Shown here: positions 31,147 to 41,417 of the stretch, piece after piece
How the letters are laid out: each line of letters starts with the position of its first letter
Position numbering within the stretch: the first letter of the stretch is position 1
Assembly: GCA_903772945.1 (NCBI GenBank)
Contig: CAICTM010000751.1
Span: forward strand, 1 to 50,169
Direction: 5' to 3'
DNA from: Seminavis robusta
Taxonomy: Eukaryota > Bacillariophyta > Bacillariophyceae > Naviculales > Naviculaceae
DNA length: 50,169 bases
Position numbers and translations under genes: made by a program
The notes under the pieces: model-generated
Database searches by the model: none
What the model saw: the letters and a program-made list of their open reading frames with translations, nothing else
Told to the model about the DNA's origin: nothing

Positions 31147-33553
31147 TCACAGGGCGAGTCGAACCACCTCAAGCGCATCTGATGAGAGTCGAGTTTCGCA
31201 GGATGTGTTTTCCGTCTGGTGACTAGACGCCAGAGTCGAAGAATTGCTTTTATTGTTGGCCTGGTGATTGATGGATTGGAGGCTGAGTGAGCCCACCGAG
31301 AGTCTAAAGGGTGAAACGAAACGTTCCATGAGCGTTCACTTACAGATGATTCGATAGATTTGGATGGGTCAAGCATGCTCCTCTTCTCGCAAACGAAGGC
31401 AATTGCCTTTCTAGTTTCTTCAACTTGGGGATGGTCTTCACCAAGAGTGGAAGATTGAATCTACGCAGACAAGAAGAAGAACAGCGATGATTGAGTTAGC
31501 ATTTCCGTCCACTCTACTGGAAGAGCTATTGGGAGCTGTTGGAGGTTCCACTTACATCATAAGCCTCTTCTAATGAGTCTAATGCCTCGTCGAATCGTCC
31601 GAGCGAAATTTTCACGCTGCAGATGTTTGACAAAGTGGAGAACATGGACAGTGATAGCTGATCCACCGTAGTCGTTTGACATACTTCGTTGTCGCCTCTT
31701 GCAATCGACGCAAGAAGCCTTCGCTGTAACTGAACAGCATCATTCAGGATCACCATGGCGTCATCAAGCCGTCCCATTGCCTTCAACGAACAGGCCACGT
31801 TGTTGAGTACCTTCGCAAGCTTGTCGTTACTTGGTCCAGGGGAATCTCTTCGAATGCACCAGGCTTCCTGAAAAGACTTGAACGCAGACTCGTACTTCTT
31901 GAACTCGAAGTACGCAAGTCCAACGAGGACTAGGCTCGAAGCAGTGTCCAAGTGGATCTCTCCAAGGAGACGCTTTCTGAGGTGTACCGCATTCTGCCCT
32001 GCCTGTAGTGCCTTGGCGAACCTCTTTCGTTTCAGTTGCACGGATGCAATGTTGTGGAAAGTCAGTGCCACTGATTCATGCTCGTATCCATTCATTTCGA
32101 CATTGCCACGCAGAATTTCCTTGAGCAGTACAATGGCTTCTTCGTAGTCACCCCGTTCTAGGCAGTCGTCTACGAGCTCGCCTATCGCTTCCATGTTTCC
32201 TTCTACGTCGACAAAGCGAACATCGTCCACATCAACTGGCACGGACTTTCGTAGGGCTGGCTTTGGTTGCTGAGACTTTGGTGGAGTAGGTGTATCGGTG
32301 TCTGGACACAGCAACGACTTGAAAGGTTCACTTGGAGTTGTTTGAGATCGCTGCTTACTTGAGGGGGTGCCCGTCGCGGCAGTACATGTATACAAAGTAT
32401 CATCATCAGAACTGAGAGCGAATAGCGGTTCGGCACTTAGGGTTTCGGATATCTCTGCTGTCCGTTCCGTATTCAGGGTCTTCCCAGAGTCCTGTTTCTG
32501 GGGCTTGATGCTGTTGATGTTGTGACCTGCAAAGTTACTCTCTGACAGAATGCGTTCCAGAACACGAGGGCGAGGCTTTCGTTCACCTTGCCGAACGGGT
32601 GGTGAACTCATTGTCGGACTGGGAGTCAATGGGGAGGCCGCGCAATGGCTCTGGCTGTCTTCGGCTGGAAAAAGAACTACCGAGATTTCATTGCTTTGAG
32701 ACAGAGTGCTTTTGGACAGAGGCGACAACTCATTGTAGTCGGTTTCCACAGCAAAGATATCGATACCGTACTGGTACTCCATGTCTGCCGAGGAGGCACT
32801 GTCGAGGTCACTAAAGGAGAGTTTTGTTGGTGAAATGGGTGTAAGGGTTGTCGCACTGCTCGAGCTTTGCTCAAAGAGCTCGTGTGTGATCGGCATCGAT
32901 GGTGATTGTGGACGTCTGCTTTCACGTGTCTCACTTTTCAAGGATATTGGGGTCAGAGACCGACTGTTGTTTAGTGGGTCAATCAATGCGTGTGAAATGC
33001 GAGGAATGAGCTTTTGTCGGGAACCAAACGAGGGACGACGAGGCGGAGCCAACAGCTTTGGTTTTGGCCCGGAGCTTCCATGGGCTCTTCCTCCCAGAGG
33101 ATGAATATGCAGTCTTGCAACCCTATGAGGGGCTGTTTGATACTTCCTTCGCTTGTCCTTGTTGTTGGCGGCGTTCTTCGGATAAGCGTGCGTGCTTCTC
33201 AACAGGGGTTCAAGCTCATCTGCATCTTTCTTGTCGTTCCGGGGCTTGTTGGAGTTGTGGTTGCTCTGAGAAAGTGAGATTGGACTGTGCACGGTTGTTT
33301 CTGTGGCACAGGTATGTTCAGCACTCCCCACCGATTCATTTTCAATCCTACCCAATGTCGTAGATACCAACAAGTCCTTCATGGACCAATGCATTTTTCG
33401 TCGCATTCTCCCGGATTTGCAACTTCCGTCCTTCGAAGAATCGGCTGAATCATAGGACTGAGAACGGCGATGAGATTTCTTGCTCCGGTTCATCATCATA
33501 ACTTCAGAGTCCGAAATGGGCAAACTAAAACTAGTATCCATCCTTCCTGCCAT
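31147..33553 (-). CDS. TPR protein resembling kinesin light chain
   Basis: Complement of exons 31556-33553, 31344-31460 and, less surely, 31147-31215, for about 727 residues. The first ATG in frame is at 33553. Residues 1-440 are Ser/Pro/Arg-rich and probably disordered. From about 450 there are degenerate 40-42-residue tetratricopeptide repeats (LVDDCLERGDYEEAIVLLKE; VALTFHNIASVQLKRKRFAK; LVGLAYFEFKKYESAFKSFQ; VLNNVACSLKAMGRLDDAMV; TLSNICSVKISLGRFDEALD), spaced like those of kinesin light chains. Exon 2 continues with IQSSTLGEDHPQVEETRKAI, a classic KLC-type turn, which supports the first splice (GTAAGT...GTAG, 95 nt). The second intron (128 nt) is inferred from a GTAAGT donor and a CACCAG acceptor; its exon would add TENTSCETRLSSDALEVV and a short tail. 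No heptad coiled coil as in true KLC is evident, so a scaffold role is inferred rather than motor cargo binding. Confidence 0.75.
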
Positions 33554-35423
33554 GATTGTTGCTGTTTTCACACTCTTTATTTTGAATCGAATCTCACCAC
33601 AAGCTGTGAAGATAGCAACCGAACGATGTTGCAATGCAAATGATCAAGGCGGTGGCTTGAGGCACGAGGGTTGAAATGGCCTTCCGTGTGGTCGAGATGT
33701 CGAGATCCAAGGTTTTGAAATGGCCGGAGCGTCGCCTTTGCTCTATGTGACCGGTAAACGGCTACCTTGCCATAAACAGGAAATTATTACAAAGAGATTT
33801 AAGGTAATGCAGTGGGGGAGCTGTCAACACATCAGTTGCGACGCTATGTGAAGTAATGCGGTCGAGTGACTGAGGACTCGATTCCGGAGAGGAGAGCCCC
33901 CCAACACGTAAGTCAAGTCCAGTCACTCCGAGAGGTTGGATGATACCATAGAAGCGAACAACCCATTACATGTAGCTCGTCTACTGGTTGGCAACAGCAG
34001 ACAACAAGCAAGACTGTAGCTCGCTAGTACCAGGTAGTAACCAGACTGATCCAACCACCTTTCTCTACCTTTCTAAAGTACCACCCTTTCCTGTTGCTTG
34101 CTTCATCCTTTGATGTCTGCAGGCTGTGACATATCTTGAGCCGGGTCCGGCCTAACTTGAAATCCAGTTGTCGCCACACGGCTTTCTACTGGCTTGGTTG
34201 CTGGTTGTTAAAACCAATGCCAGTGTCGCCGACGAAAGCCCTATGAGCCCCCCTCCGCCTTGCTCTCCTAGCTAGTAGATACAGTAGTACCTAAGTTGAA
34301 AGCAGCGCATTACTACGATTCGACCGCTGCCGAGAAATTCATTAAAAAGCCAGGAGGGACCTCTCCTTTGCACCCGTAAAAATGGGTGCACGTGTTGGTT
34401 CCGTACCGGTAGTGTGTGCTACCCGATCTATGATAATACTCAAGAGTCGGACAGGTTGCTGGGAGACAATCAGAGCTCTTCGCGCAGCAAGAAACCAGAG
34501 AAACCAAGAAACTGGAACAGCTCGAGGATTTTTGTTGGCCTGGAGTATGTACTGGTACATGTACCAAAGGAAGACGCTTCCCAAAAGACCATTGGTGCCC
34601 TCACTGGCCAGCTATCAGATTCTGGAATCTGGAGCACTAGATACTCAGTAGTGTTCTATTGAGTGGTACTGTACTTGGTCTGGTGTAAGATCGTTCCTGT
34701 TACATTCACTGTCTTCTGTCTCCACAGGTTGTTGCTGGTGGCTGGTTTCTGTTGCAAAGAGACCACACCTACTGCCAGTACCGGTAGTACTGCTCGTCAC
34801 AGTGCTTCCGGTTGGAGGGCGTACGCCAGTGACGCCAGTCTGTCTGACATAATTGAAAAAGCACCAGCGGAACTCTCCATAATGACCACGAAGGGAAGCC
34901 GGCTTGATATTGCCACGCTGGTTTGTGCTTGTAGAATTTGGGGGATATTTGTTGTCTTTTGTAAAATTGACATAATATTCAGTCCGTTTTCATGTAAAGA
35001 ATCATTTTACAACTAGGAAACCTAATAATACAACACTTGAAACAAAATATGCCACGAAACAATAATCTACGGCACATTCGTGAGAGTATTTCAATTCGGA
35101 ACAAGAATAAACCGAAATATCAATAAGAATATAATTTTATTTCACCAATTTCACCTTTTATACACCAAATCTTTTTTGTAGCTGACGTTTTCACCAATTC
35201 CACAAATTTCACATGCCCCTTTTAATTTTAGCCTCTGAAGTAAAGAGGATTTAGTACTGCTGCTTTGCACCAAGCTTCAGTACGGTAAAGCACTGTGGCA
35301 GAATTAGACGACGAAGCCTCCCCACTCTCCACTTCCATACTTTACAAAAAACCAACAGAGAAAGAACGGAGTAATCAACTCAATCACCTACTACTTGAAC
35401 ACAGTATTACTGTAGCCGAAACC
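33554..35423. other. Long intergenic stretch, no gene seen
   Basis: Divergent spacer between the TPR gene (-) and HMGB copy A (+). Palindromic ACCGGT/GTAC words recur (34404-34410, 34777-34788). The last 400 bp before the HMGB gene are AT-rich (34980-35220). No reading frame or RNA gene I can support. Confidence 0.4.
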
Positions 35424-37449
35424 ATGCCGAAAGTCAAGGGTAAGTAGGAACACACATAGATTCTAAGGGGTATGGTGGTAGCAATGATCGATCAACATCG
35501 GAGTGGAGGCGGCGAAACAGGAATCGTTGACACGATGTCCGGTGATGTTTGCGGCGGTCTTCACCGACCATGACACGCTATGATATGTTTGTTGTTGTTG
35601 ATGTGTCGAGCTGCTTGTTCTGTGATGATGAGTAAAGGTGCATGTCGGGCTTACAAAGCATCTGTGGTGCTCTTGCTATCATCGTACCGTACCTCGTTGC
35701 CATGGGTTCTCGATCGGTCGTGCCTTTTGAGGCTACCCAACGGAATGACCCTATCTAGCGATCGTGATCCCTCTGCTGTGTGCGAAGCGAGTCATTAACT
35801 TCCTCCTTTGATTGCGTTTCTCTTGTTGCGACTTGCAGAAGGAAAGAAGAAAAAGCCCAGCGCCAAGTACAAGAAGGCTCCGGATGCCCCGAAACGTTTC
35901 AAGTCGGCTTTCATTATCTTTTCTGCCGAAAAGCATAAGGAGATCAAGAAGCGGCTGGAGGAAGAGGGCCGCCCCGAAAAGGTAAGCGTTGGCTGTGCTA
36001 GAGGTTCACTAATTTGTCACCAAGGAATCAAGTGACTGATATATTGCCGCTACTGTATTCCAGACCACGGACATTGCCAAACTAGTCTCCGAGAGTTGGA
36101 AGCAGTTGCCCCCGGAGGAACGTGAAATATGGGAGGGCAAGGCCGAGGAAGACAGAGCCAGGTAGGTCCTATCTGTGGCGAACCTAATCCAATTACAATC
36201 GTTCGCTTGCTGGGATATTGGCCAGCTCAACAGCTTTCCCTCTTGTCATAACCAGATATGAAGCAGAAAAGGCCAACTACAAGGGACCTTGGAAGATCCC
36301 AGCCCACAGCAAGCGCTCCTCCAAAGACCCGTCTGCCCCAAAGCGGCCCATGAGTGCCTTCCTCGCCTATTCAAATAGCCGTCGAGCAGAGCTCAAGCGA
36401 AAGAATCCAAAGGCTACCAATGCAGACCTTTCAAAGATGTTGTCAAAGTCATGGAAAGAGTTGCCACCCACGGAAAGGGCTGTCTATATGGAAGAGGAGG
36501 CAGGACTCCGCGCCAAGTACAAGCAAGACATGGCTGTTTGGCGCAAGAAGGCTGCCAAACAAAAGAAGGCGGAAAGAGTGGAACGAGAAGAGCTTGAGCC
36601 TCCGGCCATGGCTCAACCGGCAATAAGCGAGGAAATTCCCGCTGAAGATCCTGCTGTTCATCAGATGCAGCAGCAACAGCAGCAACTCATGGAACAAATG
36701 CAGCAGCAGCAGCAAGATCAGTTCATGGGAAATGGCATGGGAATGGGAGGCGGAATGAATGCTGGTGGAAATGGAGGTGACCCCATGGGGGCCATGCATC
36801 AGATGGGTCAGATGGACCCACATCAGGCTTTGATGCAGCAGCAGCGAGAAATGCTTGCGGCGCAAGTTGGAGCCGGTGGAGACCCTTCCGGGGGACTTGG
36901 CGGCATGGGAGGCGATCCCAATGCAGCGATGGCTCAACAGAATATGAATGCGAACGCAGCATTCTTTGGAGGTGGAAACAACCCCTACGCTCTTCAGGCA
37001 GCCGGTCTCGGAGGAGGTTTTGGTGGCGCAATGGGGGCGGCTGCGTTTGGTTTGAACTCGGCTTCTGCGGCCGCAAATCCTTACTTGGCAAACGCCTTGG
37101 CCAATCAGGCTGCGTACATGCAAGGCCAGGCCGGCAACCTTTCCGCTTTGATGGGTAAGTTTGTCTTTCGTGAGTTCTCTGCAGCAACCAGAAAGGGGTC
37201 ATTCTGTGTACTGATTGTCGCCTTGAAATCCTTTCACTTGTAGGGCAAAATTTGATGAATCCAGGCGTCATGGGTCAATTCCAAAACAACCAAGGGCTGA
37301 ACCAGGGCATGCAGCAAGGCATTCCCCAGGGTCTCAATCAGGGACTGAACCAAGGTCTCAACCGGGGCATGCAGCAAGGCCTCTACGGAAACAACCTCGG
37401 AGGAGGATATGGTGGTGGTGGTGGTCTAGGCAATATGGAGGGAAACTGA
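35424..37449 (+). CDS. Double HMG-box protein, copy A (five exons)
   Basis: Exons 35424-35439, 35839-35981, 36064-36161, 36256-37154 and 37244-37449 encode 453 residues. The first exon is only 16 nt (MPKVK plus one base), followed by a 399-nt intron; the other introns are 82-94 nt. Box 1 (about 20-95: KRFKSAFIIFSAEKHKEIKK ... LVSESWKQLPPEEREIWE) and box 2 (about 105-180: KRPMSAFLAYSNSRRAELKR ... SWKELPPTERAVYMEEE) are HMGB-type DNA-bending domains. They are joined by YEAEKANYKGPWKIP. The C-terminal half is Gln/Met/Gly/Asn-rich, with a (QGLN/QGM) repeat in the last exon, unlike the acidic tail of animal HMGB proteins. Expected role: nuclear architectural chromatin protein. It is a paralog of the gene at 39894-41417. 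Confidence 0.93.
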
Positions 37450-37736
37450 TTTGAGCGGAGTTGAAGGAGGTTTTAAAATGATTGTGCGTGTGGTCGTTTC
37501 GGCTTGTGTATGCTTGGAAGTTGAAAGCTTACTTTCATGTAATCGATAGCAATACTTTAGATACAAAACTAGTGCCTGTTGTTACATGCTCTGACACATA
37601 GCATTGGATTCACCTGGACGAAACTCTGTCGCAATCATAACCAAAAACACAACAACCAGACCTAGACTGGCTAGCCAACGAAGATTAGTGTTTGCAAACC
37701 AGGGTGGTGAACGAGTGAACTGAAGTTCAAAAAACG

Positions 37737-39230
37737 CTATTGATTGGCAAAGGCAGTTCGACGCCTCAGAGTTTCTTCTTCGACAGCAGCATCCAGGCGT
37801 TTCTTGACTTTTCCAAAGACTCTCCGTAGGAACTGATTGTGTTTTTCTATGAGAGGAAGATTGCTGTGTTGACGTTGTTGAGTGTCTTCCCGTTTCACTT
37901 CCTCGATTCGGTTTCCAAGTAATTCAAGTTCCGCTAGTGTTGCACTGACATGGTTTTTCAAGGTCAATGCAGTTTCCAATGCATACTTTGAGTGGAAATC
38001 CCTCATGACTGATTGCTTCTGTTGTCTGTGGGCTTCAACAAATGCCTTTTGCTCTTCTGGCTTTGATACCAAGAGAGCGAACAACACAGAATTCCGTATC
38101 GTGTCGTTGGAGATACAACCATCTGTTGTGCCATAGACCATCTTGGATCGATCTTCACAGCCCAATGCAATGTGATCGGCCGTAGGGTTTGGGAATGTGA
38201 TTTGAGAAAAAATCTCCGGCATGGATTCATCAACAAAGCCAAAGATGACAAGAAATCGGTGTGGGTTGGACGTTCCATAGGAGAGACAGAGACTGTTGAT
38301 TTTGTTGGCACCAACAGCCGTCCCGGTATCACTGTTTTGGAGTACAAAGTCGACCGAGCCAGATGAGGGTTCATTTTCTACAGCCACATTAGCTGGCTCC
38401 TTGTGGTTGAAAAGATCGCCAATGGGCACAATGTCAGAGTCGCCCCCGTCAGATTCCTCCAGGTAATCTGAAAACTTCCAGCACCTCGAGTACACAACAT
38501 TGTAAGCCCATTTCAAGATCACCATGCCATCACTGGTTGCAATGTCTGGAATCCACTTGTGATCCAATTTACTGGTTGCGACACCGAAAGCCTGAAGCTT
38601 CAAGCACTCATACTCAACCAAGACGGCAGAAAAGGTTGGAAGGCATTCAATCTCTGCATTGTCGAAGGAAATTCCCGTAGAAAAGTGCTTTGGCAGACTC
38701 TGAATCCATGGACACCACTTGCTTTCTCCCCCCTTGGACAATTCCTTCAGCATTTTGAGAACGAGAAGAAATTCTGACTTGAAGTCTCCAAAGCTTTCTT
38801 CCTCGAGAAAATCAAAGGCGCTTTGCAGGGCAGAGATACCTCCTAGTTCATCCAAAACTTTTGACGAACTCAGGACCAAATCCTGTGGAACACTCAACAC
38901 CACAGCTCCCTTTCTCAGAGTGCTACCAGTAGAAGTGACATCCTCATCTAACAGTGAGATTGCCCAGTCAGCTTGGTCGCCATCAGTTTCACCAGAGTTT
39001 GAAAAACCTACGTTCTCTGCAAATCGAACTCCATTCTTTGTGGCCCATTCACGTAGTGTTGACAGGTCTCTCTGGGCGTTCCCTTCAAAAAAGGGTGGAG
39101 TTCGAGATGATAAGGCTCTGACCGAAGCAGCGTTGAAAACTAACCAAACAGCAGACGCGATGGTGACAGCAACAGTTCGACACGACACACTACTGCTTCC
39201 AGCCAGAGAGTGTGACATTGAAAGATGCAT
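37737..39230 (-). CDS. SET-domain protein lysine methyltransferase, Rubisco-LSMT/SETD-like
   Basis: 497 residues from the ATG at 39230; the frame extends upstream without an ATG. SET hallmarks are IVPIGDLFNHKEPANVA (N275-H276 of the N-H-x motif) and LCLSYGTSNPHRFLVIFGFV (SYG at about 317, then GFV). The PWIQSLP motif (about 174-180) and the helical C-terminal domain (380-497) fit the class of Rubisco large-subunit methyltransferase, SETD3 and SETD6 proteins, which modify non-histone lysines. The N-terminus has a hydrophobic segment (VAVTIASAVWLVFNAASVRA, about 20-39), so ER or plastid targeting is possible; a clear diatom ASAF-type plastid motif is not visible. It sits between the two HMGB paralogs, converging with copy A (287-bp spacer). 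The true substrate cannot be read from sequence. Confidence 0.85.
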   Translation of the reverse strand: MHLSMSHSLAGSSSVSCRTVAVTIASAVWLVFNAASVRALSSRTPPFFEGNAQRDLSTLREWATKNGVRFAENVGFSNSGETDGDQADWAISLLDEDVTSTGSTLRKGAVVLSVPQDLVLSSSKVLDELGGISALQSAFDFLEEESFGDFKSEFLLVLKMLKELSKGGESKWCPWIQSLPKHFSTGISFDNAEIECLPTFSAVLVEYECLKLQAFGVATSKLDHKWIPDIATSDGMVILKWAYNVVYSRCWKFSDYLEESDGGDSDIVPIGDLFNHKEPANVAVENEPSSGSVDFVLQNSDTGTAVGANKINSLCLSYGTSNPHRFLVIFGFVDESMPEIFSQITFPNPTADHIALGCEDRSKMVYGTTDGCISNDTIRNSVLFALLVSKPEEQKAFVEAHRQQKQSVMRDFHSKYALETALTLKNHVSATLAELELLGNRIEEVKREDTQQRQHSNLPLIEKHNQFLRRVFGKVKKRLDAAVEEETLRRRTAFANQ

Positions 39231-39893
39231 CTCATTACACCATGCATTGGCTCTGCTAATTCCTGCCTTCGACTGTTCGACGGCAGCAGCCCCACCAGCC
39301 GAAGATACCGTGAGAAGCCGGTAGAGCGGCTTGAGCACTCTTCCATTCAACAACGAACACAAACCAACCTGAAACGTTGTCTACGCTGTATTACAGTATG
39401 CATACAGTACTGTAACTTCGAATATGGAGGATATGCGATGGGAGTTTAGAGTAGGGAGATTATTATTAGAATTTTGTTATTGTTGAAGGAATCGAATCCG
39501 TGGGAGACTTCTCCATCCACCATAGTTGAAGGCCACTACGGAAGCTAGTTCTTCTCTACCCCCGCACTACAATATCACTTATACTACTAGCTAGTATCCA
39601 ATATGATGTCTTTTGGTACACTCGCCCGTTCCCTGCACCGAGGCTAGTAGTAATGTTGATTGAACCTCAAGTTCTTCTCCTCGCGACCTCCCAGCTTCAT
39701 TCAATACACCACAAAAATAATATTACAACAACATGACGTGCCAAAACTCTTCTAGCGCCACCAAGATCATTTGCCAAGAGAACGGCGATCTTTGAAGAGC
39801 CTCCATTACGAACCTGACAGTGTAATAACTTCCACAACAACAAACATTCAATCCCAGCTGAATCGACTCCGGATGGGAGACCGTCAACAACGA
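39231..39893. other. Spacer between the SET gene and HMGB copy B
   Basis: The promoter side of the SET gene and the 3' flank of HMGB copy B share this stretch. No supported gene. Confidence 0.45.
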
Positions 39894-41417
39894 CTAGGGC
39901 TGCATCTGCCCGTAGCCACCATTTGGTCCTGCGCCGCTATCCTGCATTCCGCCGCCGCCACCAGCAAAGTTCGGCCCGTGCCCGTACAAACCAGGATGCA
40001 TCTGTCCTGGCATGCCGCCATTTGGCATGTACGGTGGTGGTTGCCCTCCTGAAAAGTGTTCGTGAGTCGCAGACTAAAAGTCAGGATCTTTCCAGACAAA
40101 AACGCATGACGGTGCGACTACTGTTGCATGTACACTTACCAAATAACGACGACATGGCAGGATTGCCTCCTTGCATGTAGCCTTGATTGGCGGCAAAGGC
40201 ATTGACAAGATAGGGGTTTGCGGAAGCCGGATTCAAACCACCAAGTGCTGCTTGCCCAGCGCCACCAAATGCAGCTGCAGGAAAGTACGGGTTGGCAAAC
40301 ATGCCAGGCGGAGCCATCTCATTGACGTGTGGATGTGACTCTGGGACCTGCTGCTGTTGGGGGTTTGGCTGTCCCTGTTGCTGAAACTGCTGGTTAGGTA
40401 CGTCCTCATGGTGCTGTTGTTGCATGGAACCGACCCATTTAGAGTCCACCGGGCCGCGATTGGGAGTCACTGCATCTGGGTCCATTCCCTGATGCGTTTG
40501 CCCTGCCTCTGCGGCTTGCATGGCTGCGACCTCCCGTTCTTCTCTTTCTACCTTCTTTTCCTCCGCCACCTTCGTGCGCCAATCTGACATTTTGGTCTTG
40601 TATTGCTCCCTAAGCTCTCTCTCTTCTGCCATGTACACTGCAGACGGGGGCAATTGTTTTCACAGTTCAGGTGAGTTCCAACTCAACAATGACCCGCATC
40701 AGTTCATCAAACGACGTACCTGCTCGTTCAGTTGGAGGAAGCTCCTTCCACGTCTTTGACAACATCCGTGACAAGTCTGCATTGGTAGCCTTTGGGTTGC
40801 TCCTCTTGAGTTCTGCTCTGCGGCTGTTGGAGTATGCCAAGAATGCACTCATGGGTCGCTTTGGTGCAGATGGGTCTTTGGTCTTTCGCTTGTTGCTTGG
40901 AATCTTCCAGGGGCCTTTATACATGGCTTTCTCAGCTTCGTACCTGGGATGAACAGTACCATTTCTGTGAGTTTGGCCGACGTTGAAGGTGTAATGTTTC
41001 GCATACTAATAGTACGACTCGACTTGACCTACCTTTGCTTGTCACGATCAGCTTTATCATCCCAGTCCTTCCGCGCATCAGGATCAAGCTTTTTCCATGC
41101 CTCTGAAACCATCTTGGCAATATCTGTAGTCTACGGGCGGATAATACACACGATACTTGTTGAGAGGGCACCTCTACCAGCGAGCCTCGAAACAGTTCCC
41201 AGCTACACCGGGTTCAGCCACCCCGCTACACCAAAACACCAAATAGTGTTGATTCTTGACTTACCTTGACAGCTTTTCCTTCGTCTAGAAGGTCCTTCTT
41301 GATCTCCTTGTGCTTTTCAGCTGAGAAGATGATGAAAGCCGACTTGAAACGTTTTGGAGCGTCAGGAGCCTTCTTGTACTTCATAGCTTTCTTAACATCC
41401 TTTTTCTTGGTCTTCAT
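39894..41417 (-). CDS. Double HMG-box protein, copy B (five exons)
   Basis: Complement of exons 41265-41417, 41033-41130, 40720-40943, 40140-40637 and 39894-40048, 375 residues, with all phases consistent (introns 134, 89, 82 and 91 nt). Box 1 (KRFKSAFIIFSAEKHKEIKK ... MVSEAWKKLDPDARKDWDD) and box 2 (KRPMSAFLAYSNSRRAELKR ... TWKELPPTERAVYMAEER) match copy A closely. So do the linker YEAEKAMYKGPWKIP and the Gln/Pro/Gly-rich C-terminus. The introns before TTDIAK, inside the Arg before YEAEK, and before the final exon (copy A ALM|GQN, copy B SLF|GGQ) are shared with copy A. Copy B lacks A's first intron and has an extra one inside box 2 (between PTERA and VYM). Role as for copy A: probable nuclear architectural protein. 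Confidence 0.93.
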
